DNA from: Thermoprotei archaeon
GTDB taxonomy: Archaea; Thermoproteota; Thermoprotei; Thermoproteales; B15-G16
Assembly: GCA_003649205.1 (NCBI GenBank)
Contig: QMRC01000001.1
Coordinates: 62,001 to 126,000, forward strand
Direction of reading: 5' to 3'
Length of the DNA stretch: 64,000 nt
The position numbers and the translations under genes were made by a program. The notes under the pieces are model-generated. The model saw only the letters and a list, made by a program, of their open reading frames with translations. It had not been told where the DNA came from and made no database searches. Below are positions 1 to 8,260 of this stretch, one piece after another (the stretch's first letter is position 1; the number at the start of each line of letters is the position of its first letter).

Positions 1-120
1 ATCAGCTCTAGGATTCTCAACAGCTAGTGACTTAGGTACCTTCCTACCTAGGCTTCTAGGTAGTCTTGAGTCGAAGTAAACGGGCCACACTACTACCTTA
101 CCTTCACTCTTCGGTATCAT
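1..120 (-). CDS. srp19: SRP19, signal recognition particle 19 kDa protein (partial, N-terminus)
   Basis: The first 40 codons of a minus-strand gene that runs off the left edge. The reading frame gives MIPKSEGKVVVWPVYFDSRL followed by an RSxGRKVPKSLAVENP stretch. This is the conserved N-terminal core of SRP19, which binds the tips of SRP RNA helices 6 and 8 and helps SRP54 bind. The ATG at 118-120 has a GAGGT ribosome binding site about 7 bases upstream. It is divergent from gar1 across a 110-bp spacer that must hold both promoters. The C-terminus is not visible. Confidence is high from the motif alone. Confidence 0.88.
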   Translation of the reverse strand, partial: MIPKSEGKVVVWPVYFDSRLPRSLGRKVPKSLAVENPRAD

Positions 121-230
121 CGGTATTACCTCGCGATAATATCACAATTTTGTGAGGTTAAAGTTCTTTAGTCGTGACTAAATTAATATCTTGATTGAAA
201 TCATAGTACTAAAGCTTGGAGGGTCTTTTC

Positions 231-518
231 TTGTCACTTAGGAAGATTGGTCATATAATCCACTACTCTAGGAGTAAGAAGCTAATAGCTAGGCTCACTA
301 TGTTCGTACCTCCACCAATCACGGTTTTCGACTTCAAGATGAAGAGGATAGGTACGTTAGTTGATGTTTTTGGTCCTGTTGATAGACCTTATGGATCCAT
401 AAAGCCTGAACCTTCGTTAAGTAATCCAGATCAGTACGTTGATGTAGACATCTATGTTAGGGTCTATGATCTAGAGAGGAGAAGGGGGCGAGGTGTAGGT
501 GAGAAAAGAGGTAAGTAA
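231..518 (+). CDS. gar1: Gar1-like H/ACA ribonucleoprotein protein
   Basis: About 95 residues with the small beta-barrel of Gar1: an IGxxxHYSRSKKLIARL strand region, then RIGTLVDVFGPVDRPYGSIKP, which is the Gar1 signature. Gar1 works with Cbf5, Nop10 and L7Ae in RNA-guided pseudouridylation. The longest frame begins at a TTG at 216 that is part of the ribosome binding site (GGAGG at 218-222), so I start at the TTG at 231, 8 bases after it. The 3' end overlaps tfb by 20 bases, so the two are co-transcribed. Confidence 0.8.
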   Translation: MSLRKIGHIIHYSRSKKLIARLTMFVPPPITVFDFKMKRIGTLVDVFGPVDRPYGSIKPEPSLSNPDQYVDVDIYVRVYDLERRRGRGVGEKRGK

Positions 519-1440
519 GGGCGGTACAGAGCTACTATCCAACGGTATTATCTGTCCGTACTGTGGTAAACCAACTGTTGTTAGGGACTATACGAGAGCA
601 TGTTTAGTCTGTCGAAATTGTGGTGCTGTTGTTGATGAGAATCTACCTGATCTAGGTCCTGAATGGAGAGCATACACACCTCAGCAGTTTATGGAGAGAG
701 CTAGAACAGGAGCACCTGAAACACCACTCCTACCTGATAAAGGTCTTCCAACGATAATACCCACTGTTCGTAAGGATGCACAGGGTAGAGAGCTAAGTCC
801 AGAGAAGTATAGGCTCGTTAGGAAGTTAATCAAGATACAGAAGCGATTGAAGACTAGTTCTGAGCGAAATCTAACGATTGCCCTAGCTGAGATAACGAGA
901 ATGGGTACAGTACTTGGACTACCACGTGTTGTTGTCCTTGAAGCTTCTGTCATGTATAGAGAAGCCATTAAGAGGGGTTTAGCTAAGGGAAGGTCTATTG
1001 AGGCGCTTGCAGCAGCATGTGTATACGCTGCCTGTAGGAGGTACAAGGTACCTAGATCACTTGAGGAGATAGCAGTACATGCCAAGATAGATCGAAAGAT
1101 CATAGCTAAGTGCTATAGACTGATCATCAAGGAGGTACTGGGTAAGGTACCATCTACCTCCGCTAGAGAGTACATACCTAGACTAGCTAAGACACTTAAG
1201 TTACCACCAGAGGTCCAGAGAGAGGCCATATCCATAATAGAGAAGGCATATGAGGTGGGTATAACAGCAGGTAAAACACCTATCGGATTGGCAGCTGCTG
1301 CACTCTACATAGCTTCTGTTCTCCTGAATTCAAAGAGGACTCAAAAGGAGATTGCTGTTGCTGCTGGCGTAACTGAGGTAACTATTAGGAATAGGTATAA
1401 AGAACTCCTGAATAAACTCGACATAGTTGTGTACGTCTAG
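499..1440 (+). CDS. tfb: Transcription initiation factor B (TFB)
   Basis: 313 residues, the usual TFB length. An N-terminal zinc ribbon has Cys19, Cys22, Cys38 and Cys41 (CPYC...CRNC), followed by the B-reader/linker and two cyclin repeats of about 90 residues each (roughly 110-205 and 210-310) ending in the helix-turn-helix that reads the BRE. TFB bridges TBP and RNA polymerase. It starts with a GTG inside the end of gar1. It is followed at once by a TFE-beta gene, so two basal initiation factors lie together. No sign of truncation. Confidence 0.96.
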   Translation: MRKEVSKGGTELLSNGIICPYCGKPTVVRDYTRACLVCRNCGAVVDENLPDLGPEWRAYTPQQFMERARTGAPETPLLPDKGLPTIIPTVRKDAQGRELSPEKYRLVRKLIKIQKRLKTSSERNLTIALAEITRMGTVLGLPRVVVLEASVMYREAIKRGLAKGRSIEALAAACVYAACRRYKVPRSLEEIAVHAKIDRKIIAKCYRLIIKEVLGKVPSTSAREYIPRLAKTLKLPPEVQREAISIIEKAYEVGITAGKTPIGLAAAALYIASVLLNSKRTQKEIAVAAGVTEVTIRNRYKELLNKLDIVVYV

Positions 1441-1460
1441 CTACCTACCGGTGACAGAAG

Positions 1461-1871
1461 ATGGACACTCTAACACCAATTGAGGAGCGATTACTCAGAG
1501 AGATCGCCAAAGCTGGAAAGGAAGGAGTTATCCAGATGGAGTTATGGAGGAAGCTAGGTATTGATAGTAGAGAGGGTTCGAAAATCCTTGCTAGACTTGA
1601 GAAGAAAGGCTTCATTAAGCGTGAACCGATTAAGGTGAATGGTAGGAGAACATACAGAGTCTACGTTGTGAAAGGTCTTGAGTTAGTTACCGAGAAAGCA
1701 CCAACAATTGAAGTAGTACAACTCCCCACCGAGCTAGAATTCCTGCTTGAGGTACCTTGTTTTACTTGTCCTCAACTCCATGTGTGCGGCAGCTTGAGAG
1801 GTGTTAATCCTGAAAATTGTCCTAAGTTAACTGCTTGGCTTCTCTCTAAGGTGCGTGAGGGATATGAGTAG
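1461..1871 (+). CDS. TFE-beta / RPC39 (RPC34)-like transcription factor, winged helix plus Fe-S cysteines
   Basis: 136 residues. Residues 1-75 form a winged helix (a MELWRKLGIDSREGSKILARL helix pair, then the wing NGRRTYRVYVV). The C-terminal part has four cysteines, Cys100, Cys103, Cys109 and Cys120, spaced as in the [4Fe-4S] domain of hRPC39 and archaeal TFE-beta. In the family, TFE-beta pairs with TFE-alpha and helps open promoter DNA. Its place directly after tfb fits. It ends with ATGAGTAG overlapping the next gene. The assignment rests on the domain order and cysteine spacing. Confidence 0.78.
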   Translation: MDTLTPIEERLLREIAKAGKEGVIQMELWRKLGIDSREGSKILARLEKKGFIKREPIKVNGRRTYRVYVVKGLELVTEKAPTIEVVQLPTELEFLLEVPCFTCPQLHVCGSLRGVNPENCPKLTAWLLSKVREGYE

Positions 1872-2436
1872 TCGATTGAGGACCTTTATTGCTGTTGATA
1901 TTGAGGATCCTCAAATTCTCGATAAGTTAATGGAGTTGGAGAAGAGGATTGTTGATACTGGTGCTGATGTGAAGCTAGTTGAACGAGAGAACCTACACAT
2001 AACTCTTAGATTCCTTGGTGAAATACCTATTCCACTTGTCCAACAAGTTCAGAAGCTTCTATCCAAACTCAGTTTCCATAAGTTTAGAGCTAGGTTGAGA
2101 GGTCTAGGTGCTTTTCCTACACCTTCATCACCTAGGGTCATCTGGGTTGGTGTTGCTGAGGGTAGTGAGGAGCTTAAGAGGATCTACGAGTGGATTGAGA
2201 GTGAGCTTAGGAAGCTTGGTTTTAGACCAGAGCGTGAGGAGTTCATTCCACACGTTACTTTAGCTAGAGTACGTAGTCCTAGAGGAAGGAGTGAGTTGGT
2301 TAGGTTGCTTCAGGAGCTTCGTGATATTGAGATTGGTGAGATCATTGTTGATAAGGTTAGGTTGAAGAAAAGTACATTAACGCCTAGAGGTCCAATCTAC
2401 ACAACTCTGTTTGAGGTATGTGCTCAGGAGAGTTAG
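1864..2436 (+). CDS. thpR: RNA 2',3'-cyclic phosphodiesterase (2H family, LigT/ThpR)
   Basis: About 190 residues with the two HxT motifs that define the 2H phosphoesterases: HITLRFLG in the first half and HVTLARV in the second, plus the FIAVDIED start and a GLGAFPTPSSPRVIWVG core strand. The family hydrolyses 2',3'-cyclic phosphates on RNA and shows ligase activity on tRNA halves. I prefer the ATG at 1864, which overlaps the previous stop by 8 bases; a GTG at 1855 and a TTG at 1876 are alternatives. The end overlaps cca by 19 bases, which suggests a tRNA-processing operon. Confidence 0.88.
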   Translation: MSSRLRTFIAVDIEDPQILDKLMELEKRIVDTGADVKLVERENLHITLRFLGEIPIPLVQQVQKLLSKLSFHKFRARLRGLGAFPTPSSPRVIWVGVAEGSEELKRIYEWIESELRKLGFRPEREEFIPHVTLARVRSPRGRSELVRLLQELRDIEIGEIIVDKVRLKKSTLTPRGPIYTTLFEVCAQES

Positions 2437-3836
2437 AGAAAGTTCTCAATGAAGTAGCTAGGTTAGTTACTCCCTCTCCTGATGAATACAGAGAGGTTTG
2501 GAGCACTGCCTCTCAGGTAGTTGATGTACTTAGTGAGGAGTTTAAGCGTCGTGGTATTGATGTGAGGGTCGAGGTTGAGGGTTCAATAGCTAAGGATACT
2601 TGGCTTAGTGGTGATAGGGACATAGATATCTTCATTGTTTTCCCACGTAACTACAGTGTTGAGGAAGCTATTAGACTAGGGCTTGAGGTTAGTAAGGATG
2701 TAGCTACATCACGTGGTTGGTCTTGGATTGAGAAGTACGCAGATCATCCATACCTCAGAATTAGTATTGGTGAGTACGAGGTAGATGTTGTTCCCTGTAT
2801 GGAGATTAAGCCTAATGAAAAACCTCTAACAGCTGCTGACAGAACTCCACTCCATACACAGTACGTGAGGAGTAAGCTCAGTGATGACCTAAGGAGAGAT
2901 GTTAGGATTCTTAAGAAGTTCATGAAGACGATTGGTGTGTATGGTGCTGAGATTAAGGTCAGAGGGTTTTCAGGTTATCTCTGTGAGTTGCTGGTGATAG
3001 CGTATGGTGGTTTTACGAAGTTAATTGAAGATGCATCAAAGAACTGGAGACCATACAGGGTTGTTATAGATTTAGAGCACTACTACCCTTCAGCTATTGA
3101 AGCTAGGAGAGCTTTCAAGAATGACGTACTCGTTGTCATAGATCCAGTAGACAGGAGTAGAAATGTAGCTGCTGCAGTTTCACTAGAGAAGTTCTGTACA
3201 TTTATAGCAGCATCAAAGTTACTTCTCGAGAAACCAAGTCTAAACTTCTTTTTCCCTCAAGAAGTCTCTGAAGTAACAGTAAACCGCATTGCGGATCTAT
3301 TAAGAGAACGTGATGTACATATTGTAGCTATAGAGACTAAAGCTCCAAAGGTATCTCCTGACGTACTATGGGGGCAAATAGAGAGGAGCTTAAGAGCGGT
3401 ATCTAAGCTCCTTAACAACTACGGATTTACCGTACTCTACTCAAGTGCCTGGTCTGATGAGGAGACTACTGTTGTGCTTGTATTTGAGGTCGAGCAAATA
3501 CAGAAGCCACGTCTAGAGAAGCATCTAGGACCCCCCGTTTACTCAGATGAATCCCGGAAGTTCTTAGAGAAGTGGATTAGTAGAGCTGTCGTTGGTCCAT
3601 ACATTGAGGGTAATAGGTGGGTCGTGTATAGGGAGAGAAAGTTCAGTGATGTCAGGACACTACTGAGGTCCAAGATCTTCGAGATTGGTCTCGGTAAGTA
3701 CATTGCTGAAGCACTTCGTGAGTGCATGAGCATATACATCGATGATGAAGTACTCGATCTATGTAGAAGGTCAAAGGATTTCACGAAGTTTCTAGTGAAA
3801 TTCCTTAGGAGAGCCCCACCATGGCTCCCAAAGTAG
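2418..3836 (+). CDS. cca: Class I CCA-adding tRNA nucleotidyltransferase
   Basis: 472 residues, close to archaeal CCA enzymes. The nucleotidyltransferase motif is GSIAKDTWLSGDRDIDIFIV, with the catalytic DxD at the end, about residues 55-75. It is followed by the palm partner Asp in YEVDVVPC, then the neck, body and tail domains. It adds CCA to tRNA 3' ends without a template. It overlaps both neighbours (19 bases upstream, 16 downstream), so translation is probably coupled along TFB-TFE-ThpR-Cca-kinase. No missing catalytic residues. Confidence 0.95.
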   Translation: MCSGELEKVLNEVARLVTPSPDEYREVWSTASQVVDVLSEEFKRRGIDVRVEVEGSIAKDTWLSGDRDIDIFIVFPRNYSVEEAIRLGLEVSKDVATSRGWSWIEKYADHPYLRISIGEYEVDVVPCMEIKPNEKPLTAADRTPLHTQYVRSKLSDDLRRDVRILKKFMKTIGVYGAEIKVRGFSGYLCELLVIAYGGFTKLIEDASKNWRPYRVVIDLEHYYPSAIEARRAFKNDVLVVIDPVDRSRNVAAAVSLEKFCTFIAASKLLLEKPSLNFFFPQEVSEVTVNRIADLLRERDVHIVAIETKAPKVSPDVLWGQIERSLRAVSKLLNNYGFTVLYSSAWSDEETTVVLVFEVEQIQKPRLEKHLGPPVYSDESRKFLEKWISRAVVGPYIEGNRWVVYRERKFSDVRTLLRSKIFEIGLGKYIAEALRECMSIYIDDEVLDLCRRSKDFTKFLVKFLRRAPPWLPK

Positions 3837-4594
3837 TTAAAGTACGTGAGCTAACCGAGTTACCTCTCACTTCAGACGAAGTACTTGCTCTTTGCTACCC
3901 AAGACCAAGTGAATTTGAGCTACGTTCTAGAGTCACTGAACTACTTGAACTCGGTGTTGAAGAGCTAATATTCGATGGACCTGTTACTATCGGTAAGGTA
4001 CCTGTAGTCGGTAAGGGTTGTGTCGGTATTGTCGTAAAGTGTAGGATTGGTGGTGAAGTGTATGCACTCAAGATAAGGAGAGTTGATGCAAATAGAGATA
4101 GTATGGAGTACGAAGCAAACATGCTAAAACTAGCTAACTCAGTAAATGTTGGACCTCGGTTGGTTAAGTGGAGTAAGAACTTCCTAATTCGAGAATTCAT
4201 TGAGGGAGAACCCATTGGTCGGTGGATAGTGTATGTGAGGGATGAAGTAGCCCTTAGATCAGTACTCAGAGAACTACTTGAGCAATGCTATAGACTCGAT
4301 TCCATAGGTCTCTACCATGCTCAGTTATCTGATCCCAGTAATCACGTAATCATAGACTGCAACCAAAGACCACATATAATAGACTTCGAAACAGCAAGCA
4401 CTACTAGTCGAAAAAGCAACGTAACAGCAGTAACTCAATTCTTCTTCCTCAGACCCACAGAAATCAGCAAGAAAGTGAAAAGTATACTCCACAGCTCCTC
4501 TAACCAAGAAATATTAGCTGCAGCACGTGAGTACAAGAGAACTAGGTCTAGAAGTAGCTTCAGTAAGCTACTGAAAGTACTCAACCTAACCTAG
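3821..4594 (+). CDS. Predicted archaeal Ser/Thr protein kinase (COG2112-like)
   Basis: 257 residues with a reduced protein-kinase fold: GKGCVGIVVKC as a glycine-rich loop, ALKIRR with the ATP-binding Lys, IREFIEGEPI as hinge, HAQLSDPSNHVIID as catalytic loop and IIDFETAS as the DFG equivalent. The catalytic HRD is changed to HAQ, as is usual in this atypical archaeal family. The substrate is unknown. It overlaps cca by 16 bases and ends convergently 5 bases from rps17. The last third of the gene shifts to A/C-rich synonymous codons compared with its G/T-rich start. Confidence 0.75.
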   Translation: MAPKVVKVRELTELPLTSDEVLALCYPRPSEFELRSRVTELLELGVEELIFDGPVTIGKVPVVGKGCVGIVVKCRIGGEVYALKIRRVDANRDSMEYEANMLKLANSVNVGPRLVKWSKNFLIREFIEGEPIGRWIVYVRDEVALRSVLRELLEQCYRLDSIGLYHAQLSDPSNHVIIDCNQRPHIIDFETASTTSRKSNVTAVTQFFFLRPTEISKKVKSILHSSSNQEILAAAREYKRTRSRSSFSKLLKVLNLT

Positions 4595-4599
4595 CTACT

Positions 4600-5016
4600 T
4601 TACTCCTTAGCCTGTGTCTCTTCACCCTGCTCACTAGCCTTCAAGGTCCTGACTATCGGCTTCACTGGAATAACATCTTCCTTCTTACCAATAACGACAA
4701 AGGACACGGTCTTCGCTAGTGGTCTACACTCAGCAATTATCACCTTGTCACCAGGCTTAACCTCAATGCATGGAGGGCAGTGTGCGTGTAATTTTCTCCT
4801 TCTCCTCTCATACCTCTTGTACTTCTTATCGTAGTGAAGCCACTCGTGAAGTACTGTAATAGTTTTCTGCATCTTAGTGCTCACTACCGTAACTTCCAGT
4901 ATCTTACCTCGAACAGGTAGTGTACCGTGCCATGGACAGTTCTTGTCATTACACGACTTACTCGGTGGTTTTATCCACGGTATACCGATGTTTCTCGGTG
5001 GTCTTTCACTACTCAT
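4600..5016 (-). CDS. rps17: Small ribosomal subunit protein uS17 (S17P)
   Basis: 138 residues. It has the archaeal N-terminal extension with IGIPWIKPPSKSCNDKNCPW, then the OB-fold: a GxLPVRGKILEVTVVSTKMQKTITV core and the CIEVKPGDKVIIAECRPLAKTVSFVV C-terminal strands. It binds 16S rRNA. Last gene of the minus-strand block uS3-uL29-Rnp1-uS17. The genes that normally follow in the archaeal operon (uL14, uL24, eS4 and so on) are absent here; a kinase converges instead. Confidence 0.95.
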   Translation of the reverse strand: MSSERPPRNIGIPWIKPPSKSCNDKNCPWHGTLPVRGKILEVTVVSTKMQKTITVLHEWLHYDKKYKRYERRRRKLHAHCPPCIEVKPGDKVIIAECRPLAKTVSFVVIGKKEDVIPVKPIVRTLKASEQGEETQAKE

Positions 5017-5029
5017 GAACTTAACCCAC

Positions 5030-5314
5030 CTACCAATACCTTACTCTCCTCTTCAATCTGTCCTCAGGTCTACCGATTAAAACCTTTCCCTCTACCTTAA
5101 CTAGTAAACCGCTCGGTAAGGTGAAGAGAAAGGTACAGTCCTTCTTTAATACCTTAACTCGTCTACCATCATTGAGCTCTATGGTGAACGTATTCATAGT
5201 TTCGTCAATGACCCTACCCTCAATGCCTACTTGGGACCTGACTCGACTCTCAAGCACCCTTACCTTTAAGCCAATGAGTTCATGTCGAAGTATATTCCTT
5301 GGGGTAATCTCCAT
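5030..5314 (-). CDS. rnp1: Ribonuclease P protein component 1 (Rpp29/Pop4)
   Basis: From the ATG at 5312-5314 the product begins MEITPRNILRHELIGLKVRV, the canonical Rpp29 start. It continues with the Sm-like barrel (GIEGRVIDETMNTFTIEL, VKVLKKDCTFLFTLPSGLLVKVEGKVLIGRPEDRLK). Rpp29 is a protein subunit of archaeal RNase P, which matures tRNA 5' ends. The open frame extends 54 bases upstream into rpl29, but that stretch is antisense-like filler. Placement between uL29 and uS17 is the standard archaeal arrangement. Confidence 0.93.
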   Translation of the reverse strand: MEITPRNILRHELIGLKVRVLESRVRSQVGIEGRVIDETMNTFTIELNDGRRVKVLKKDCTFLFTLPSGLLVKVEGKVLIGRPEDRLKRRVRYW

Positions 5315-5315
5315 G

Positions 5316-5564
5316 CTACTTAGCCTTGCTCTCGCTCTGTAGCTTCTTAAGCTCTTCCTCCCTCTCAACTGTTAGTATCCTCGCAATTGCTCTCTTGAGT
5401 AATCTTATCCTAGCAGGATTCTCAATACGACCTCTTGTCGTCAGTAACGTCTGTAATCTCATTAACTCAGCTCTCAATTCCTGAAGTAATTTCTGCCTCT
5501 CCTCCCTACTCATAGCACGTAACTCCTTTGCCTTTATCTTAGCTGGATCTTTTCTCTTTGACAT
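5316..5564 (-). CDS. rpl29: Large ribosomal subunit protein uL29 (L29P)
   Basis: 82 residues, an antiparallel two-helix protein: KAKELRAMSREERQKLLQEL and RIRLLKRAIARILTVEREEE. It sits near the tunnel exit in the 50S subunit. Start ATG at 5562-5564, nine bases after the end of rps3. The stop codon lies two bases before the Rnp1 start, so the two are coupled. Typical length and composition. Confidence 0.93.
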   Translation of the reverse strand: MSKRKDPAKIKAKELRAMSREERQKLLQELRAELMRLQTLLTTRGRIENPARIRLLKRAIARILTVEREEELKKLQSESKAK

Positions 5565-5573
5565 CTAAATCAC

Positions 5574-6242
5574 CTACTGCTTGCTCTTAGTAGCTGCTAC
5601 AGCTTCAATTTCCTCTGGCTTAACCTCCTCCGGCTTCTTAATTCTAATTTCATCCTCCAACTTCACAGGTGGTAGTATCTTAACCTCAATTCCGTAGACT
5701 CCAGGCTTGAGTAGACAGTAGACAACGGCTTTGTCTATCTTTTCGCGAGCATCTTGCCCACACTTAATCATAGTACCTACAGTATACTTCTCAAATCTAG
5801 CTCTCTCACTAGTTAACTTACCGCTAATTGTTATCTCTGCTCCTCTAGCTCCAGCAGCCATTATCTGTCTAAGTGCTATAAATGCTGCTCTTCTAAACTT
5901 AATCCCCCTAGCCATTGCTCTAGCTATTCTCTGAGCCATAATCTTAGCACATAGTTCTGGATTCTCAACAGTGACAACATCTATCTGTGGATTCTCTATA
6001 CCGAATTTCTTCTCAAGAATTTGAGCTAGTTGCCTAATGTTTGCACCTCTCCTACCGATGACTTGAGCTGGTCTCTCAGCATAAATCAGGATTCTGGTAC
6101 CTAGAGGTGTCCTCATGATGTCGCACTTGACAAAACCAGCTCTAACGAGTTGCCTCTCTAGGAACTCACTCACTTCCCACTTCTTAATTGCTTCATTCAA
6201 GAACTTCTTAAGTATCGTAGTTCTCTTCTCTTCAAGAGCCAT
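5574..6242 (-). CDS. rps3: Small ribosomal subunit protein uS3 (S3P)
   Basis: 222 residues. The N-terminal KH domain has the GxxG loop in VIGRRGANIRQLAQILEKKF (about residues 60-80), and the C-terminal alpha/beta domain has AQRIARAMARGIKFRRA and GAEITISGKLTSERAR. It lines the mRNA entry channel. First gene of the minus-strand ribosomal block. The usual upstream neighbours uL22 and uS19 are not adjacent; they lie 7-13 kb away on the other strand, with a peptide importer in between. Confidence 0.96.
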   Translation of the reverse strand: MALEEKRTTILKKFLNEAIKKWEVSEFLERQLVRAGFVKCDIMRTPLGTRILIYAERPAQVIGRRGANIRQLAQILEKKFGIENPQIDVVTVENPELCAKIMAQRIARAMARGIKFRRAAFIALRQIMAAGARGAEITISGKLTSERARFEKYTVGTMIKCGQDAREKIDKAVVYCLLKPGVYGIEVKILPPVKLEDEIRIKKPEEVKPEEIEAVAATKSKQ

Positions 6243-6284
6243 GTCGTCAAGTTACTGGTGGTACAGATATAAAAACCTTATCAC

Positions 6285-7289
6285 TCACCTCCTTACAAGT
6301 GGGTGGTGACACGCTACGTAGTGCCCTTTCTCAACTTCGATTAACCTAGGTTCTTCCTCTCTACATATCTTATCAGCATATGGACATCTAGGGTGAAATC
6401 TACAGCCTGGTGGTGGGTTGATGGGATTTGGTGGTTCACCACTTAACTTAATTTTCTTTCGCAATCTACTAAGCTTCGGATCTGGTTGTGGTATTGCTGA
6501 GATAAGTGCTAAGGTATATGGGTGATAGGGGGTCTCTATTAAGGTCCTTGTTGGTGCTAACTCTACAATCTTCCCTAGATACATGACTGCTATTCTGTTG
6601 CAGATGTACCTAGCAGTTGCTATGTCATGCGTTATAAATAGGTATGTTAAGTTGAATTCTCTCTTCAGATCAATGAGTAGGTTGAGTATCCTAGATCTAA
6701 TGGATACATCTAGTGCTGATGTAGGTTCATCAGCGACAACAAACTTAGGCTTGAGAATCAGTGCCCTAGCTATGGCAACTCTCTGCCTCTGACCTCCACT
6801 CAACTCATGAGGGTACTTGTCGTAGAAGTACTCAGGTGGTGTAAGACCTACCTTCCTGAGCATCTCAAGAACTAGCTTCCTCTTCTCCTCACCATAGGCT
6901 ATACCGTGGATCTCAAGCGGATGACCAACCTGGTCACCGATCTTCATTCTGGGATTAAGTGACTCATAGGGATTTTGGAAGATTATCTGCATGTATCTTC
7001 TAAGTGGCTTCAATTTCTTCTCGCTGAGAAACGTTATGTCGATATCACTAAATAAGATTCTTCCACTTGTCGGCTTGAGTAATCTAGTTACTAACCTGCC
7101 AACAGTTGTCTTACCGCAACCTGACTCACCAACAAGGCCAAGTACCTCACCTTCCTCAATGCTGAAGCTAACTCCATCAACTGCCTTAACAGACTTCCTC
7201 TCACCCTTAATGCTCGTGATGAATCTCTCGATTAAGCTTCTCTCAACGGGGAAGTACTTCTTCAAATTCTCAACAACTAGTAGAGGCAT
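6285..7289 (-). CDS. Oligopeptide/dipeptide ABC importer, ATP-binding protein (OppF/DppF-like)
   Basis: About 334 residues. Walker A GESGCGKTT, Q-loop IFQNPYESLNP, signature LSGGQRQR, Walker B VVADEPTSALD, H-loop ITHD. The C-terminus has the oligopeptide-ATPase extension (GEPPNPINPPPGCRFHPRCPY) with conserved cysteines that bind an Fe-S cluster in some family members. I use the ATG at 7287-7289, preceded by GAGGTGA, rather than the upstream in-frame start that would overlap oppD. Second ATPase of a complete importer. Confidence 0.92.
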   Translation of the reverse strand: MPLLVVENLKKYFPVERSLIERFITSIKGERKSVKAVDGVSFSIEEGEVLGLVGESGCGKTTVGRLVTRLLKPTSGRILFSDIDITFLSEKKLKPLRRYMQIIFQNPYESLNPRMKIGDQVGHPLEIHGIAYGEEKRKLVLEMLRKVGLTPPEYFYDKYPHELSGGQRQRVAIARALILKPKFVVADEPTSALDVSIRSRILNLLIDLKREFNLTYLFITHDIATARYICNRIAVMYLGKIVELAPTRTLIETPYHPYTLALISAIPQPDPKLSRLRKKIKLSGEPPNPINPPPGCRFHPRCPYADKICREEEPRLIEVEKGHYVACHHPLVRR

Positions 7290-7294
7290 TGAGC

Positions 7295-8260
7295 TCACCT
7301 CTTTGCATATAGCCAACACATGACTCTATGACCTGGTTCAACTTCGATCATCGGTGGTTCCTCCTTTTTACAGGTGTCCATACATAGGCCACATCTTGGA
7401 TGGAATCTACATCCAGGTGGTGGATTCAGTAAATCTGGTGGTTCTCCGGGAATTGAGTACAGATTAGCATCGTTACTGATTAGCCTCGGTGTACACATGA
7501 GTAAACCTCGTGTATAGGGGTGCAATGGGTTGTAGAATATCTGCTCTACACTACCTTCCTCAACTACCTTACCAGCATACATCACGACCACTCTATCAGC
7601 TAGATCAGCGACAATGCTTAGGTCATGAATTATCAACATTATCGATACTCTGTACCTATCTCTCAAGTCCCTAAAGATATCGAGGATTTGATCTTGTGTA
7701 ATTACATCGAGTGCAGTTGTTGGCTCATCAGCTATAATGAGTTTTGGTCTCAAGACTATTGCTGTAGCTATCACGACACGTTGCTTCATACCACCACTTA
7801 GCTGATGTGGATAGTCACGTGCTCTATCTCTTGGAATACCGAGAGACTCGAAAACGTCCTCAACTAACTTCCATGCCTCCTCCTCATCCATACCCCTATG
7901 GTACTTCAACATCTCAACAATGTGCTCACCAACCCTCATGACGGGATTCAGTACGACAGATGGGTCTTGAAACACCATTGAGATCTCTGCACCACGAATT
8001 CTCCTCATAGCTTCCTCAGGTAGCTTCAGTAAATCAATACCCTCGAACAGAATTGAACCACGAACAATCTTACCGGGTGGTGGTACTAACCTGAGTATGC
8101 TGTACCCTAGTGTACTCTTACCACTACCACTCTCACCAACAACAGCTAGAACATCGCCTCTACGTAGATCGAGTGAAACATTGTCTACAGCACGGACAAT
8201 ACCTTCGGTGAGAAAGTAGTAGACACATAGATCCCTGATACTCAACAATACGTCACTCAC
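7295..8260 (-). CDS. Oligopeptide/dipeptide ABC importer, ATP-binding protein (OppD/DppD-like)
   Basis: 321 residues. Walker A GESGSGKST, signature LSGGMKQR, Walker B IIADEPTTALD, H-loop IIHD, and the same PPPGCRFHPRCG cysteine-containing C-terminal tail as its partner. It pairs with the OppF-like ATPase on the cytoplasmic face of the permease. The start overlaps the upstream permease by 4 bases, which points to translational coupling. Confidence 0.93.
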   Translation of the reverse strand: MSDVLLSIRDLCVYYFLTEGIVRAVDNVSLDLRRGDVLAVVGESGSGKSTLGYSILRLVPPPGKIVRGSILFEGIDLLKLPEEAMRRIRGAEISMVFQDPSVVLNPVMRVGEHIVEMLKYHRGMDEEEAWKLVEDVFESLGIPRDRARDYPHQLSGGMKQRVVIATAIVLRPKLIIADEPTTALDVITQDQILDIFRDLRDRYRVSIMLIIHDLSIVADLADRVVVMYAGKVVEEGSVEQIFYNPLHPYTRGLLMCTPRLISNDANLYSIPGEPPDLLNPPPGCRFHPRCGLCMDTCKKEEPPMIEVEPGHRVMCWLYAKR